This document shows, piece after piece, positions 1 through 8,940 of a stretch of 64,000 nucleotides of DNA (position 1 is the stretch's first letter; every line of letters starts with the position of its first letter). Below the pieces are notes generated by a model. The model had not been told where the DNA came from. It worked only from the letters and a program-made list of their open reading frames with translations, and did not search any database. Origin of the DNA: Pelobacter sp. (lineage in GTDB: Bacteria; Desulfobacterota; Desulfuromonadia; Geobacterales; Pseudopelobacteraceae); NCBI GenBank assembly GCA_030824515.1, contig JAVBXN010000050.1:1-64000 (forward strand), in the 5' to 3' direction. Both the position numbers and the translations under genes were made by a program.

Positions 1-168
1 TCGCGGTTGCTGGCGTTGTAGTCGCCCGAACGGGGTGCGCTGCTGTCGCCGCGACCAAAGTTGGCATTACCGTCACGATTGCTGATGTTGTAGTCGGACT
101 TGCGCGGGGCGCCGCTGTCACCCTTGCCGAAGTTGGCGTTGGCGTCGCGGTTGCTGGCGTTGTAATCA
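1..168 (-). repeat. 72-bp in-frame tandem repeat (24 residues) inside the cytochrome gene
   Basis: Units begin at 1, 73 and 145, exactly 72 bp apart, so reading frame is kept. Each unit encodes a DYNxSNRDxNANFGxGDSxAPR-type segment rich in Asn, Gly and Asp. The first two units are complete and the third is partly degenerate; the array runs out of the window, so the copy number is unknown. Many substitutions between units are at third codon positions, which suggests the repeat is kept at protein level. Confidence 0.9.
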
Positions 169-1490
169 GTTTTACGAACCGGTACAATTTCTCCTTTGGA
201 TTTCACGCCAGCAGGTGGACCATCCTCTCGGTATGGAGATGTCAGCCAGGTTCCCTTCAACAATGGTACTGCATACTGCATGTTATCACCCAGTGTACGA
301 CTGACACCATGTGGATCGTGGCAGGGGGTACAGAGACCATAGATCTTGCCAGAAGCGGAGTAATTGAGAAAACTTCCTGCTTTCAAATGACTGCTGGCAA
401 TATCGGAACGACTCTGACGGTTCGCGTAACGCGAAGTAGAGCCTTTTACTCCGGCAGCAAATTGCAGGGTATCCTTGTACCCGATAACTGGTTGCCCGGC
501 ACCAAAGGTATCCTGAAAGCCCCATGGGGTTTTGCCGGACTTTGCGTTTTCATGGCAGTCAAAACAGAGTCCGGCACCAGCACTGTATGGGTTCTTGCTT
601 TTCTTGTCGATATTTGTAGATGGTTTGTAGTTCGAAATGTAGCCACCCTTGCCGGAAACGGTTTCTTTAAGAATGCCACCGTTGAATGAACCGTCATAAG
701 TACGATAGCTGGAAGTTATACCTGCTACTTTTGAACCATGGGAGTTGTGGCAATCGAAGCATTCGACGTTCTTGGCACCAGCACCACCACGAGTAACCGG
801 AATATCGCCATCATAGCCGTGTTCAGGACTCCAGCCCCCAAGGTTGTTGGCCGCATTGCCATGAGCTGAAAATGCCTTTGTTATTCGGTTTTTCTTGTTG
901 GTTGAGGTTGTCGAGTATTTGCCCCATACAGTAACACCCTGCTGGGAGTATCTGGATGCAACACTCTGGAGATCCCATGCATACTGGCGTGGCGTATTTT
1001 TGTCTCCATCAAACGGGCTAACATCATTGTTACTGTCATTGTGACAGGAAAGGCAATGAGTACTTACCTTTGCCACTTCGCTCCGCTCAGAGCGCGTTCC
1101 AATCAATGTGTCACTGAAAGTCACTGCCGTAACGTTTTGCTTGTATTCAACCGGACGAACGCCATCAGCCCAGATGACCAGGTCAACCTTTGCCTGTTTT
1201 GCAGAAGAGGACTTTTTCTGGCGTCTGGCGTCATGATAGCGTTTGTCTATCTTGCCTTCGGATGTCGCTTCCCAGTGGCATGCGTAGCAATGGCGACCGG
1301 ACAGTTTGACACCTTGAACATGGTGTGACCGCGACCGCATCTGACCGGCGATATCGCTGCCCTTGGAATTAAGGCCCGAGTGACAGTCAACACATTCCTT
1401 TGCCACCGCCGAACCTGCGTCAGCAAACATAACAACAGCAGCAAGCGCAGAAAGGCTGTACTTGCCAACATGATATACACTTTTAATCAT
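1..1490 (-). CDS. Multiheme c-type cytochrome, 3' part beyond the window edge
   Basis: Exported electron-transfer protein, cut by the left edge of the window after 496 codons with no stop yet reached. It starts at ATG 1488-1490, preceded by GGGAGA, and has a Sec signal peptide ending near residue 30. Six CXXCH haem-binding motifs lie in one frame at residues about 33 (CVDCH), 68 (CYACH), 146 (CLSCH), 244 (CFDCH), 309 (CFDCH) and 387 (CTPCH). From about residue 441 the protein becomes a tandem repeat (separate entry). Spacing and motifs fit the large periplasmic or outer-surface cytochromes of metal-reducing Desulfuromonadota; the exact family and electron partner cannot be told. It lies downstream of, and in the same direction as, the sulfatase-like genes, after a 125-bp gap. 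Confidence 0.9.
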   Translation of the reverse strand, partial: MIKSVYHVGKYSLSALAAVVMFADAGSAVAKECVDCHSGLNSKGSDIAGQMRSRSHHVQGVKLSGRHCYACHWEATSEGKIDKRYHDARRQKKSSSAKQAKVDLVIWADGVRPVEYKQNVTAVTFSDTLIGTRSERSEVAKVSTHCLSCHNDSNNDVSPFDGDKNTPRQYAWDLQSVASRYSQQGVTVWGKYSTTSTNKKNRITKAFSAHGNAANNLGGWSPEHGYDGDIPVTRGGAGAKNVECFDCHNSHGSKVAGITSSYRTYDGSFNGGILKETVSGKGGYISNYKPSTNIDKKSKNPYSAGAGLCFDCHENAKSGKTPWGFQDTFGAGQPVIGYKDTLQFAAGVKGSTSRYANRQSRSDIASSHLKAGSFLNYSASGKIYGLCTPCHDPHGVSRTLGDNMQYAVPLLKGTWLTSPYREDGPPAGVKSKGEIVPVRKTDYNASNRDANANFGKGDSGAPRKSDYNISNRDGNANFGRGDSSAPRSGDYNASNR

Positions 1491-1615
1491 GACATCTCCC
1501 TTTCACTGCAAAAGACATACTGAATACTATTTTTGACCGCGAAGAGACTTGAATTCTACTTTCAATTCTAGCGCCATCACCGATTATGCGCTTGTATTAA
1601 ATGTATTCACAAACA

Positions 1616-3274
1616 TCAGGGGTATGGAATTATGAAGCGCTTTTCTCCCGCACCGTAACTGGCTTTCCTCTTTTCAACAGAAGCGTCCCATTCCAATAGT
1701 TTTGCCTTTAAGACATCCGTTACTTTCGGATTCTGCGCGGCCACGTTTTTCTGCTCCAAGGGATCTGCAATGATGTCGTAAAGCTCTACATCACCATATG
1801 GCAACGGAGTCCCGGTAATAAATGCGTACCAGGATACTTTTTCCAGCAGACGCGGGCTCTTCCTCAAGATAAGCTTCCACTGTTTCGTACGTATGGCAAC
1901 ATCACCAGGAGGGTATGAACCTTGCGGGAATGCGGATCGCAGCATGTTTCCATATTCCAGGATTGCTGACTTTTCTGATTCAGGATAATTGACCTGCGAA
2001 TTTTTGAATTCAAGATACCATCTGCTCAAAGTATGCTCCCACCAGGGGATGCGGTCTATGTAAGCATATTCGGTTCCAGTTGCTCCAGCCTCTCCTTTAA
2101 CCAGTGAAAGCAGGCTGTTCCCCTGCAAACTGTGATCTGGCGGTATCCCGAGATAATCAAGCACTGTCGGGACGATATCAAGCCCCTGCACCTGATCTGG
2201 AACACGCCTGCCTCCCATTTCGCCAGCGGGAAACCGCATCAGCAAAGCACTTTTTACTGCTGAGTCTGAAAGATCATAATGGACATAGGTCCCTCTTTCA
2301 CCAAGATCCTCACCATGGATCGAATGGATGATCAGGACCGTATTACTGGACAGGCCTGTCCTGTCAAGGGTTTCTACCAACTGGCCTATAAACCGGTCAG
2401 TATAGCGTATGGCAGCATCGAAGCGGGAAACGATATAGTCCTTGTCGGCGGGAGTCAGACGATGAACGGGTTTGAATCCGAGATAATACTCATCGCGGTA
2501 GAGCCGCATCAGCACATCGTAGGTAGTATCGTCCGGGGTGCCTTCTTCAGCCTGTATGGAGTGGAACCTGTTCCAGAACGGAGTATATCCGGGGGAATCG
2601 AAGAACGTCTTGTCAGCAGCAGGAATCCCGGCAGCATACGGTACATGAATAACACCACTGGCAATCCACATGAAGAACTTTTTATCCTTGTTTCTCTGAA
2701 TCCAATCCAGCGACTCGGTCGGGGCAACCCTGAGCGACGAGCCAAGTCCCCGCCTTGTCCTTCCGAAATAATCAAATGAGCGAGAGAACACATCTCCAAG
2801 TTTAATCTCAGTGCCGGATTCGGTGTCGTATCGCATGAAGAACTCTGGCGAGCCGGAAACAGCCGCGGTTGTGTAGCCGTAATACTTGAGTATTTCCGGC
2901 AATGTCCTGCTCCGGACCGCATCCTTGGCTGCATCAAACGCAATCATGCCATTTACGCGCGGATATTGGGAGGTCAGCACACTCATCATTGAGACCGGCG
3001 TAAGGTTAGCCTGGGAAATCGTGTTATCAAAAAGGACCGATGACTTTGACAGCCGGTCAATATTGGGGCTTGTATCACGCTTGTAACCGTAAACGCCCAG
3101 GTGATCCGGCCGCAGGCACTGCAGGGACACCAAAATAACATTTGTGTTTTCATGCCGTTTCAAGGAGGAAGAATCAGCTGCCACAACATTTGTTTCCAAG
3201 CACAGACAGAAAGCCACCGACAGCATGGCGATGCTCAGATGATACCGTTTACTTTCAAAAAATCTTGCTGTCAT
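1616..3274 (-). CDS. Exported sulfatase-like protein (AlkP superfamily) with degraded active site
   Basis: 552 residues with an N-terminal signal peptide (about 1-33), so likely periplasmic. The fold signatures of the sulfatase/alkaline-phosphatase superfamily are clear: SLQCLRPDHLGVYGY at 50-64, TPVSMMSVLTSQYP at 92-105 and HSIHGEDLGERG at 317-328. Key residues differ from working family members. The first metal-binding Asp is Gln52, the nucleophile position holds Thr92 rather than the Cys/Ser converted to formylglycine, and the Asp of the SDHG motif is Ile319. It is probably a pseudoenzyme or has changed chemistry. It shares long stretches with the 3809-5479 protein and is its tandem duplicate. 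ATG 3274 is preceded by AGGA. Confidence 0.85.
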   Translation of the reverse strand: MTARFFESKRYHLSIAMLSVAFCLCLETNVVAADSSSLKRHENTNVILVSLQCLRPDHLGVYGYKRDTSPNIDRLSKSSVLFDNTISQANLTPVSMMSVLTSQYPRVNGMIAFDAAKDAVRSRTLPEILKYYGYTTAAVSGSPEFFMRYDTESGTEIKLGDVFSRSFDYFGRTRRGLGSSLRVAPTESLDWIQRNKDKKFFMWIASGVIHVPYAAGIPAADKTFFDSPGYTPFWNRFHSIQAEEGTPDDTTYDVLMRLYRDEYYLGFKPVHRLTPADKDYIVSRFDAAIRYTDRFIGQLVETLDRTGLSSNTVLIIHSIHGEDLGERGTYVHYDLSDSAVKSALLMRFPAGEMGGRRVPDQVQGLDIVPTVLDYLGIPPDHSLQGNSLLSLVKGEAGATGTEYAYIDRIPWWEHTLSRWYLEFKNSQVNYPESEKSAILEYGNMLRSAFPQGSYPPGDVAIRTKQWKLILRKSPRLLEKVSWYAFITGTPLPYGDVELYDIIADPLEQKNVAAQNPKVTDVLKAKLLEWDASVEKRKASYGAGEKRFIIPYP

Positions 3275-3326
3275 TGTTTTTCCTGTACTCCCTTGCCATG
3301 TATCTTCAACCGGTAATTATAACTTG

Positions 3327-3791
3327 TCAACATCCGCCATATTTTTTCATATTACTGAGTATCAGATTTCTAAATTCCAGCAACAGTTCCGCGCAATCTT
3401 CATTCAGATATTTTTTGGGGTGCACGCCGTTAGTAACATGCAGCCTCAGCAGTTCCCGCGCCAATCCGTTCAGCCGGATAGTTGCCTTATTCAGCCTGTA
3501 ACGGTCAAACTGTATATCATTGATTATCCTCATGACCGATCGCTCGTAATCGAATCCGGCGGCCGAAAATATTTGCCGGTATGTGGAAACGTATGTTTTA
3601 ACCCTGTAATCAGCATCACCCTTCATTTCCTTGGGTGGAGGAATCTTTTCCATTGCATCGTCAAGCCTGGCAATAGCCTCACTGGTATAGGGCATCGGCC
3701 CCGTTGCACCAGAAGCATGAACAGAAGTAAACGAGATCAATGCAATCGTCAGTACAAGAGTGAAATAAATTTTTAAAGAATAAATATCCAC
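3327..3791 (-). CDS. Small exported protein of unknown function between two sulfatase-like genes
   Basis: 154 residues beginning at GTG 3791, 17 bp after the upstream sulfatase-like gene stops and 52 bp before the next begins, so probably co-transcribed with both. An N-terminal hydrophobic signal segment (about 7-26) is followed by a charged, mostly helical-looking body with no recognised domain. Two Cys occur in the mature part, one near the C-terminus (KKYGGC end). I do not recognise the family. Its position suggests a partner of the AlkP-superfamily proteins. The ribosome-binding site is weak, so the start is uncertain. Confidence 0.6.
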   Translation of the reverse strand: MDIYSLKIYFTLVLTIALISFTSVHASGATGPMPYTSEAIARLDDAMEKIPPPKEMKGDADYRVKTYVSTYRQIFSAAGFDYERSVMRIINDIQFDRYRLNKATIRLNGLARELLRLHVTNGVHPKKYLNEDCAELLLEFRNLILSNMKKYGGC

Positions 3792-3808
3792 TTTCTTATT
3801 TCGTCATG

Positions 3809-5479
3809 TCAGGGATAGGGAATAATCAAGGGCATGCCTTGACGAACAGCAGCCCGGTTTTTGGTATTCAAAGCGTCCCATTCCAGAAGTTTGGCCTTCA
3901 GTTTTTCAACAATCTGTGGATGCTCTCTGGCAACATTTTTCTGTTCCATAGGATCTTTAACCAGGTCGAAGAGTTCCACGGATTCAACCGGAAACTTTTT
4001 GCCGGAAATGAAATTCCACCAGGAGATATTTTCAAGCAGATCGCTTTTTTCTCTCAAAAACAGCTTCCATTGATTGGTGCGTATGGCAATACATTGCGGC
4101 GGATATTGCCCACCACCGATCTTCTCTTGCAGCAGCAGCTTGTAGTCATTCATCTTTTTCATTTCAAGAGGAGTATACTGGGCTTCCCGTTCGCTCTGGT
4201 GTTCAAGATGCCATCCTCCGAGAACATATTCCCACCAGGGCAGTCGATCTATAAAAGCATATTCCGAACCTTTAAATCCGGCATCGTCCCCATTTATCAG
4301 AGGCATGAGACTGCTACCCTGGGATTCGTGATTGGTCGGTATCTGCAAGTACTCCAGAATGGTCGGCATGATATCTATGCCTTGAACCTGTCTTTTAATT
4401 CTGGCACCGGCCTGATCCTTATCGGGGAGTCTGAACATCAGAGCAGTCTTTACTTCGGTATCGAAAACATCATGGTGGAAGAAATATCCGTGTTCCCCCA
4501 GACTCTCGCCATGGATAGAATGGAAAACCACCAGTGTTTTACCGGACAGATTCAGCATGTCCAGCTGTCTCATCAGATCACCGATAAACATGTCAGTGTA
4601 ATACACGCCTGCATCATAACGGCCGTTTATGAAGTTGACATCATTATCTGTAAGGTGGTGAATCGGTTCAAAATCCAGGTAATAGTCCCCTTTGTATACA
4701 TGGAAAAGAACCTCCGTCGGCACCCCCCTGTCTATATCCTCGCGTCCCAGGCGGATCGGAAACTGCTCGTAGAAGGGGGTGTACATGGGAGGATCGAAAC
4801 GGGTTTTGTAAGGCAAGGGGACTGTCTGGGAATAGGGTGGGTGCAGCATACCCGACTCGATCCAGAGGAAGAACTTTTTATCCTTGTTAACCTTAAGCCA
4901 ATCCAGGGCACCGCTGGGATTACTCCGTACACTGCCGGTATCATCCGGCAGTGTACGCCCGAAATAGTTAAAGGAGCGGGAAAATATATCCTTCGGATTT
5001 ACGATTTTACCGGACTCCGTGTCATAGCGCATGAAGAATTCCGGGGAACTTGCAAATGCAGCCGTTTCATATCCGTAATACTTCAAGATTTCCGGCAGGG
5101 TCCGCTTTGAAACATCATCCTTGTTTACTTCAAATGAGACCATGCCGTGAATCCGTGGATACTGGCCGGTAAAAACACTCATTTGAGCCACCGGGGTCAG
5201 ATATGAGTGTGCGATTGCATTTTCAAACAAAACCGACTGACTCGCCAGCATGTCGATCTGGGGACTTGTCCCCTTTTGATATCCGTATGCTCCCAAATGA
5301 TCGGAGCGAAGGATATCCAGAGAAATCATGATAACGTTGGTATACTCATGCCTCTCTGGGAGAGGCACGGCATTTTGGGTACTGCCGGCACCAGCGCTGC
5401 AATGCATTACAAGAACAATAACGACTGTCATTACGGCATGACAAATAACGCCTGAACAGCCGCCAGCCAACTTCATCAT
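3809..5479 (-). CDS. Exported sulfatase-like protein (AlkP superfamily), partly altered metal site
   Basis: 556 residues with a signal peptide (about 1-31). Motifs are SLDILRSDHLGAYGY at 53-67, TPVAQMSVFTGQYP at 95-108 and HSIHGESLGEHG at 320-331. The first metal-binding Asp is present (Asp55). The nucleophile position is Thr95, so it should not depend on formylglycine. The SDHG Asp is Ile322, as in its duplicate at 1616-3274. The ATG overlaps the stop of the upstream sulfatase gene (ATGA, 5476-5479), and an AAAGGAG precedes it, which indicates translational coupling. The substrate is unknown; sulfate and phosphate esters are both possible if it is active. Confidence 0.87.
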   Translation of the reverse strand: MMKLAGGCSGVICHAVMTVVIVLVMHCSAGAGSTQNAVPLPERHEYTNVIMISLDILRSDHLGAYGYQKGTSPQIDMLASQSVLFENAIAHSYLTPVAQMSVFTGQYPRIHGMVSFEVNKDDVSKRTLPEILKYYGYETAAFASSPEFFMRYDTESGKIVNPKDIFSRSFNYFGRTLPDDTGSVRSNPSGALDWLKVNKDKKFFLWIESGMLHPPYSQTVPLPYKTRFDPPMYTPFYEQFPIRLGREDIDRGVPTEVLFHVYKGDYYLDFEPIHHLTDNDVNFINGRYDAGVYYTDMFIGDLMRQLDMLNLSGKTLVVFHSIHGESLGEHGYFFHHDVFDTEVKTALMFRLPDKDQAGARIKRQVQGIDIMPTILEYLQIPTNHESQGSSLMPLINGDDAGFKGSEYAFIDRLPWWEYVLGGWHLEHQSEREAQYTPLEMKKMNDYKLLLQEKIGGGQYPPQCIAIRTNQWKLFLREKSDLLENISWWNFISGKKFPVESVELFDLVKDPMEQKNVAREHPQIVEKLKAKLLEWDALNTKNRAAVRQGMPLIIPYP

Positions 5480-6966
5480 TTTTTTGACACTCCTTTGGCC
5501 TGCGAATCATAAACAGGATTCAAACCCGGAATCCACTGTTTGGCATTCAAATCATGGCCAATGGACTTGAAGTGGGCAAAGATTCTCTGCTCCAGCTCAT
5601 AGGCGATTCTCGGTTCCTGATCCACAAGGTTCCTGGTTTCACCCGGATCTTTATTCAATTTGTACAGTTCCCTGTTTTTATTCTCAAGAGTATAGATCAA
5701 CTTCCAACCATCTTTCGTCTGAATGCCGCGTTTGTAGGTGTACTGGCGGTAATCAGTCTCAAAGAAGACGTCCTTCGCCACATCCCTGCCTTTAAGACCG
5801 GGAACAAGACTCTCGCCGCGCAACTGCTTTTTAACTTTTTCCGGCAATTTCACGTCAATCAGGTCCAGTATGGTCGGCATCACATCTATGCTGCTGACCT
5901 GGTCCTTGATAAGCTTGCCGGCCTTCTGCTTGGGCAACTTGATTATCAGTGGCACGTGAATCAGTTCATCATACAGACTGAATCCATGATCGAAGCGTTT
6001 GTGCTCGTGAAATTCTGTACCGTGATCTGAGGTCAAAACGAAGATAGTCTTGTCCATCAGCCCCATTTTCTCGTACTCCTCGAGGAACTTCTTGAATCTG
6101 GCGTCTGTACGCTGAATCTTTTCATCGTAGATTGCACGCCAGAACCTGACATCTGAGTCGCGCAGGGCAACGGCACCCTTTTCCAGCCCCTCTTCACGCA
6201 GCGCTTCCTGCTCCGCAGCCGAACCGGTGTATTTTTTATCGTAGCCTTTTTCAACAAAGCGGTAATCAAAACCTTCCGCCGGGACATTTTGGCCATGCAT
6301 GTCGTAACCGTGAAGGAACATGAAAAACTTCTTGTCCTTGTTTTTCTGAAGCCATTCCAGCCCCTTGGGAATACTTACACCCATGCTGCCGAACTTGCCT
6401 TTTTCGAAGAAATATTCGTCAAATCCCTGGGAATACCCAAACCCTCCGCTTACACCGGCATTACCGGTAAATCCTCCGGTGGCATAACCATTCTGCTTTA
6501 GTACTTCTGCCAGTGTCACAAGTTCCGGTGACAGTTTTTTCAGGTTGGAAAGCACATTGTTATTTGGCGGATTGAACACTGAGAATTTATTGGTGAGGCG
6601 GTGTTCAGAAGGATAAACACCTGTAAACCATGTCATGGAGGCCGGGACCGTCCAGGAAGCTACTGAGATATTATTCGTAAAGTTAAAGCCCTGCTTTGCC
6701 ATCGCGTCAATAGTCGGAGTAACGTTGGCGCGGTACCCCAGCGCACCGACATGTGCAGCCTGTAGGGCATCGAAGCTTACAAACACCACGTTGTAATCCT
6801 TGTATTTCATCGGCAGGTCAGCCAGATCAACCGCACCGGCATTGCCCAGCATGAAGCCGGGCAGGGCCATGGTTGCTGCAACCGCACCGGCACCGACCGC
6901 ACTATACTTTATAAAATCTCTACGGTTTATCAACATCTGCTCGTTCTGATTTTCTTGGTTTGACAT
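5476..6966 (-). CDS. Tat-exported sulfatase-like hydrolase (AlkP superfamily)
   Basis: 496 residues from ATG 6966; a TTG at 7005 would add 13 residues but has no better ribosome-binding site. A twin-arginine signal is clear: RRDFIK at 15-20 followed by a hydrophobic stretch and an Ala-rich cleavage region near 45. It is therefore folded, probably with its metal, before export. Active-site motifs are the most complete of the three neighbours: Asp66 in SFDALQAAHVG, Thr106 at the nucleophile position in WTVPASMTWFTG, and Asp314-His315 in TSDHGTEFHEH. Thr in place of Cys/Ser argues against formylglycine chemistry and leaves phosphodiesterase or transferase activity open. It is the first gene of the operon running to 1616. 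Confidence 0.88.
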   Translation of the reverse strand: MSNQENQNEQMLINRRDFIKYSAVGAGAVAATMALPGFMLGNAGAVDLADLPMKYKDYNVVFVSFDALQAAHVGALGYRANVTPTIDAMAKQGFNFTNNISVASWTVPASMTWFTGVYPSEHRLTNKFSVFNPPNNNVLSNLKKLSPELVTLAEVLKQNGYATGGFTGNAGVSGGFGYSQGFDEYFFEKGKFGSMGVSIPKGLEWLQKNKDKKFFMFLHGYDMHGQNVPAEGFDYRFVEKGYDKKYTGSAAEQEALREEGLEKGAVALRDSDVRFWRAIYDEKIQRTDARFKKFLEEYEKMGLMDKTIFVLTSDHGTEFHEHKRFDHGFSLYDELIHVPLIIKLPKQKAGKLIKDQVSSIDVMPTILDLIDVKLPEKVKKQLRGESLVPGLKGRDVAKDVFFETDYRQYTYKRGIQTKDGWKLIYTLENKNRELYKLNKDPGETRNLVDQEPRIAYELEQRIFAHFKSIGHDLNAKQWIPGLNPVYDSQAKGVSKK

Positions 6967-7117
6967 TACCTTTAATTCTCCCTGATGTTTTATTTGGCGT
7001 AACAAGACGCCGGAAGTCCGCTAAATAACTGAATCAAATCGGACCAAAGGCCGACAAACGTTCAATTCCATACAGCTTTGTCAATAAAAAATGAGTACTC
7101 TTGCAATAGTTATTCCT

Positions 7118-8095
7118 CTAATAAACATCAAGGTCCCGACCAACAACCACCTTTCCGTCGTATCGCGCCATCTCCCGCAGAAGATCGTCAGGAGTTGATG
7201 CACGGGGACGACTTCCGGCACGCAGGGTGATCGGGTTATGATTGAGAACAAGCAGCTTTGGCCTGGCCTTTCCGGCCAGCGCAACTAACTGCTCCGTAGT
7301 TGTATGATATTCTGATACGTAGGCACGAATATTGTATCCTTGAGAATTTGGACGCATCGGGTTGTTGACAAATTTCATGGTTTGAGCCTCGTGTACAAGC
7401 ACATCACACCCGCGACAGGCATCAATAGTGGCTTGAACCGGTGTTGTGTCGCCTGAAAATACGACACTTCTGTCAACGGTATCAAAACGATATCCAAAGG
7501 AATGCTTCCAGTCGCCATGCCTGGTGGGGAATGCGGTTACAGTGACATTTGCGTCCTTGTATACCACTCCCGCCCTGATTTCATGGACGTTAACCTTCCA
7601 GCCGTCCGGTGATTCCTTTTCCATTCCGTCCCTGCGGATTGCTATATCCTCCGCATATGCTGCCAGAATGTGATCGGTCATGGACTTTAGCCCTGTCGGT
7701 CCGTACACCTCCAGCGGAACACCGCGCCCCATGGCCCACGGGGTAAGGATCAGGTCGGCATAGCCGGCGGTATGGTCTGAATGCAGATGGGTAAGAAAGA
7801 CAATCCGAATATTAACCGGATCCAGTTCGGACAAATCCTTTTCGATCATAGCTGCAGCTGCTCTGCGAACTACGCCAGGCCCGAAATCAACCAGGTAAGC
7901 GCTGCCATTGACAATAACTGCGGATGCTGAACCGGAACGGTCAGGATCCGGCTGAGGAGTACCTGTTCCAAGCAGCACCAGACGCGTTTTGCATGTCGGC
8001 GGGCTTTCACAAAGTGAATATTCAGGGAACGTCAGTTCAGCCACAACCGTAATTGAGACCGCCAGCAACAGACTGATCAGAAATTTATTACACAT
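7118..8095 (-). CDS. Exported metallo-beta-lactamase-fold hydrolase (RNase Z / AtsA-like)
   Basis: 325 residues with a hydrophobic signal segment (about 5-30). LGTGTPQPDPDRSGSA near 42-57 and HLHSDHTAGY at 103-112 are the hallmarks of the RNase Z-like branch of the metallo-beta-lactamase superfamily. Further ligand motifs are SGDT, HEAQ and LNHN. An exported member of this branch fits the arylsulfatase AtsA type of Pseudoalteromonas rather than tRNA maturation. It lies upstream of, and in the same direction as, three sulfatase-like genes, which supports a role in ester hydrolysis outside the cytoplasm. The substrate is not known. Confidence 0.85.
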   Translation of the reverse strand: MCNKFLISLLLAVSITVVAELTFPEYSLCESPPTCKTRLVLLGTGTPQPDPDRSGSASAVIVNGSAYLVDFGPGVVRRAAAAMIEKDLSELDPVNIRIVFLTHLHSDHTAGYADLILTPWAMGRGVPLEVYGPTGLKSMTDHILAAYAEDIAIRRDGMEKESPDGWKVNVHEIRAGVVYKDANVTVTAFPTRHGDWKHSFGYRFDTVDRSVVFSGDTTPVQATIDACRGCDVLVHEAQTMKFVNNPMRPNSQGYNIRAYVSEYHTTTEQLVALAGKARPKLLVLNHNPITLRAGSRPRASTPDDLLREMARYDGKVVVGRDLDVY

Positions 8096-8261
8096 GGATA
8101 GCAGACCCTTCTTTGGCTCACTGCAATTTAAAAACTAACGCCAACAATTTAAGGACACCAGTATGTCATAATGTTCGGGCCGATTGCAACTTCCACTCAA
8201 AACAACCTATATGAGTATAGATCCAGTCAGCTACTTTTTAATTATAAATGTGAACGTTAGG

Positions 8262-8289
8262 TTGACATTTTAATTTTTTATATTATTAT
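8262..8289 (+). promoter_or_regulatory. Probable sigma-70 promoter for the pseudopilin gene
   Basis: TTGACA at 8262-8267 and TATTAT at 8284-8289 are separated by 16 bp in a very AT-rich 250-bp divergent intergenic region. A GGGGAGGG ribosome-binding site follows at 8331-8338, 8 bp before ATG 8347. Nothing else was recognised in 8096-8346. Confidence 0.55.
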
Positions 8290-8346
8290 TCGGGGCAGTA
8301 TACGACTTCAATGTAATACATATTCTATCTGGGGAGGGTTATTGTA

Positions 8347-8916
8347 ATGAATTTGCGTAACCGCAGGGGTTTCACACTTATTGAGGTAATTGTTGTAGCA
8401 GCAATTATTGCCATTCTAGCCGGTGTTCTGGTGCCAATGATATTCAATCAGATTGACGAGTCGAAGATCAGCAAGGCCAAGGGTGACTGCAAGTCAATTC
8501 AAAACGCATTGCTGGCGCTACGCAAGGATGTCGGCAAATGGCCATCACAGCGTGTCATTGGCACCAATGCCACGGTACTGTATGGATTGGCTCCCGGTAT
8601 CGCCTTTGTGGAGCCGGCTGAACTGGCAGGTCTCGGCTTCACAACCACTCAACCGGTTTCTCTGGCAGATTCATTAGTAAAGAAAGATTCCGACACTTAT
8701 GATGCTACCAACACCACTTGGAAAGGGCCATACATGCCAGGCCTTAATCAGGATCCGTGGGAAAAACCGTATATAGTTGATGGCGTCGGGCTGGACGACA
8801 CAACTGTTCCTCCTGTACCGGTTTGGGTTCTTTCTGCAGGTCCGGATGGTGTCTTCCAGACGGCCAAAGGAGCGGAGACTCTGGCAGGTGACGACATAGG
8901 TGTTAGAATCAAGTAG
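8347..8916 (+). CDS. Type II secretion-like pseudopilin (GspG-type)
   Basis: 189 residues. The N-terminus has a prepilin peptidase site, RRG followed by FTLIEV (cleavage after Gly8, Glu at position 5 of the mature protein), then one hydrophobic helix to about residue 30. The C-terminal half has the GspG-like DPWEKPY and SAGPDGVFQT segments, which in major pseudopilins form the calcium-binding loop. It is longer than a typical GspG (about 140 residues) because of an extra central region. It stands alone, without other secretion genes. Downstream are a perfect palindrome and a membrane glycosyltransferase. Confidence 0.85.
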   Translation: MNLRNRRGFTLIEVIVVAAIIAILAGVLVPMIFNQIDESKISKAKGDCKSIQNALLALRKDVGKWPSQRVIGTNATVLYGLAPGIAFVEPAELAGLGFTTTQPVSLADSLVKKDSDTYDATNTTWKGPYMPGLNQDPWEKPYIVDGVGLDDTTVPPVPVWVLSAGPDGVFQTAKGAETLAGDDIGVRIK

Positions 8917-8940
8917 TTCAGGTTCCGAACACTATTTTAA

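Noticed and set aside
1-168. CRISPR-like or satellite repeat at the left edge
   Set aside because: Units are contiguous 72-bp coding repeats in frame with the cytochrome, without spacers.
3806-5110. Long plus-strand open frame (434 codons) opposite the second sulfatase-like gene
   Set aside because: Runs exactly antisense to a gene with clear AlkP-superfamily motifs; its own translation shows no domain and no ribosome-binding site.
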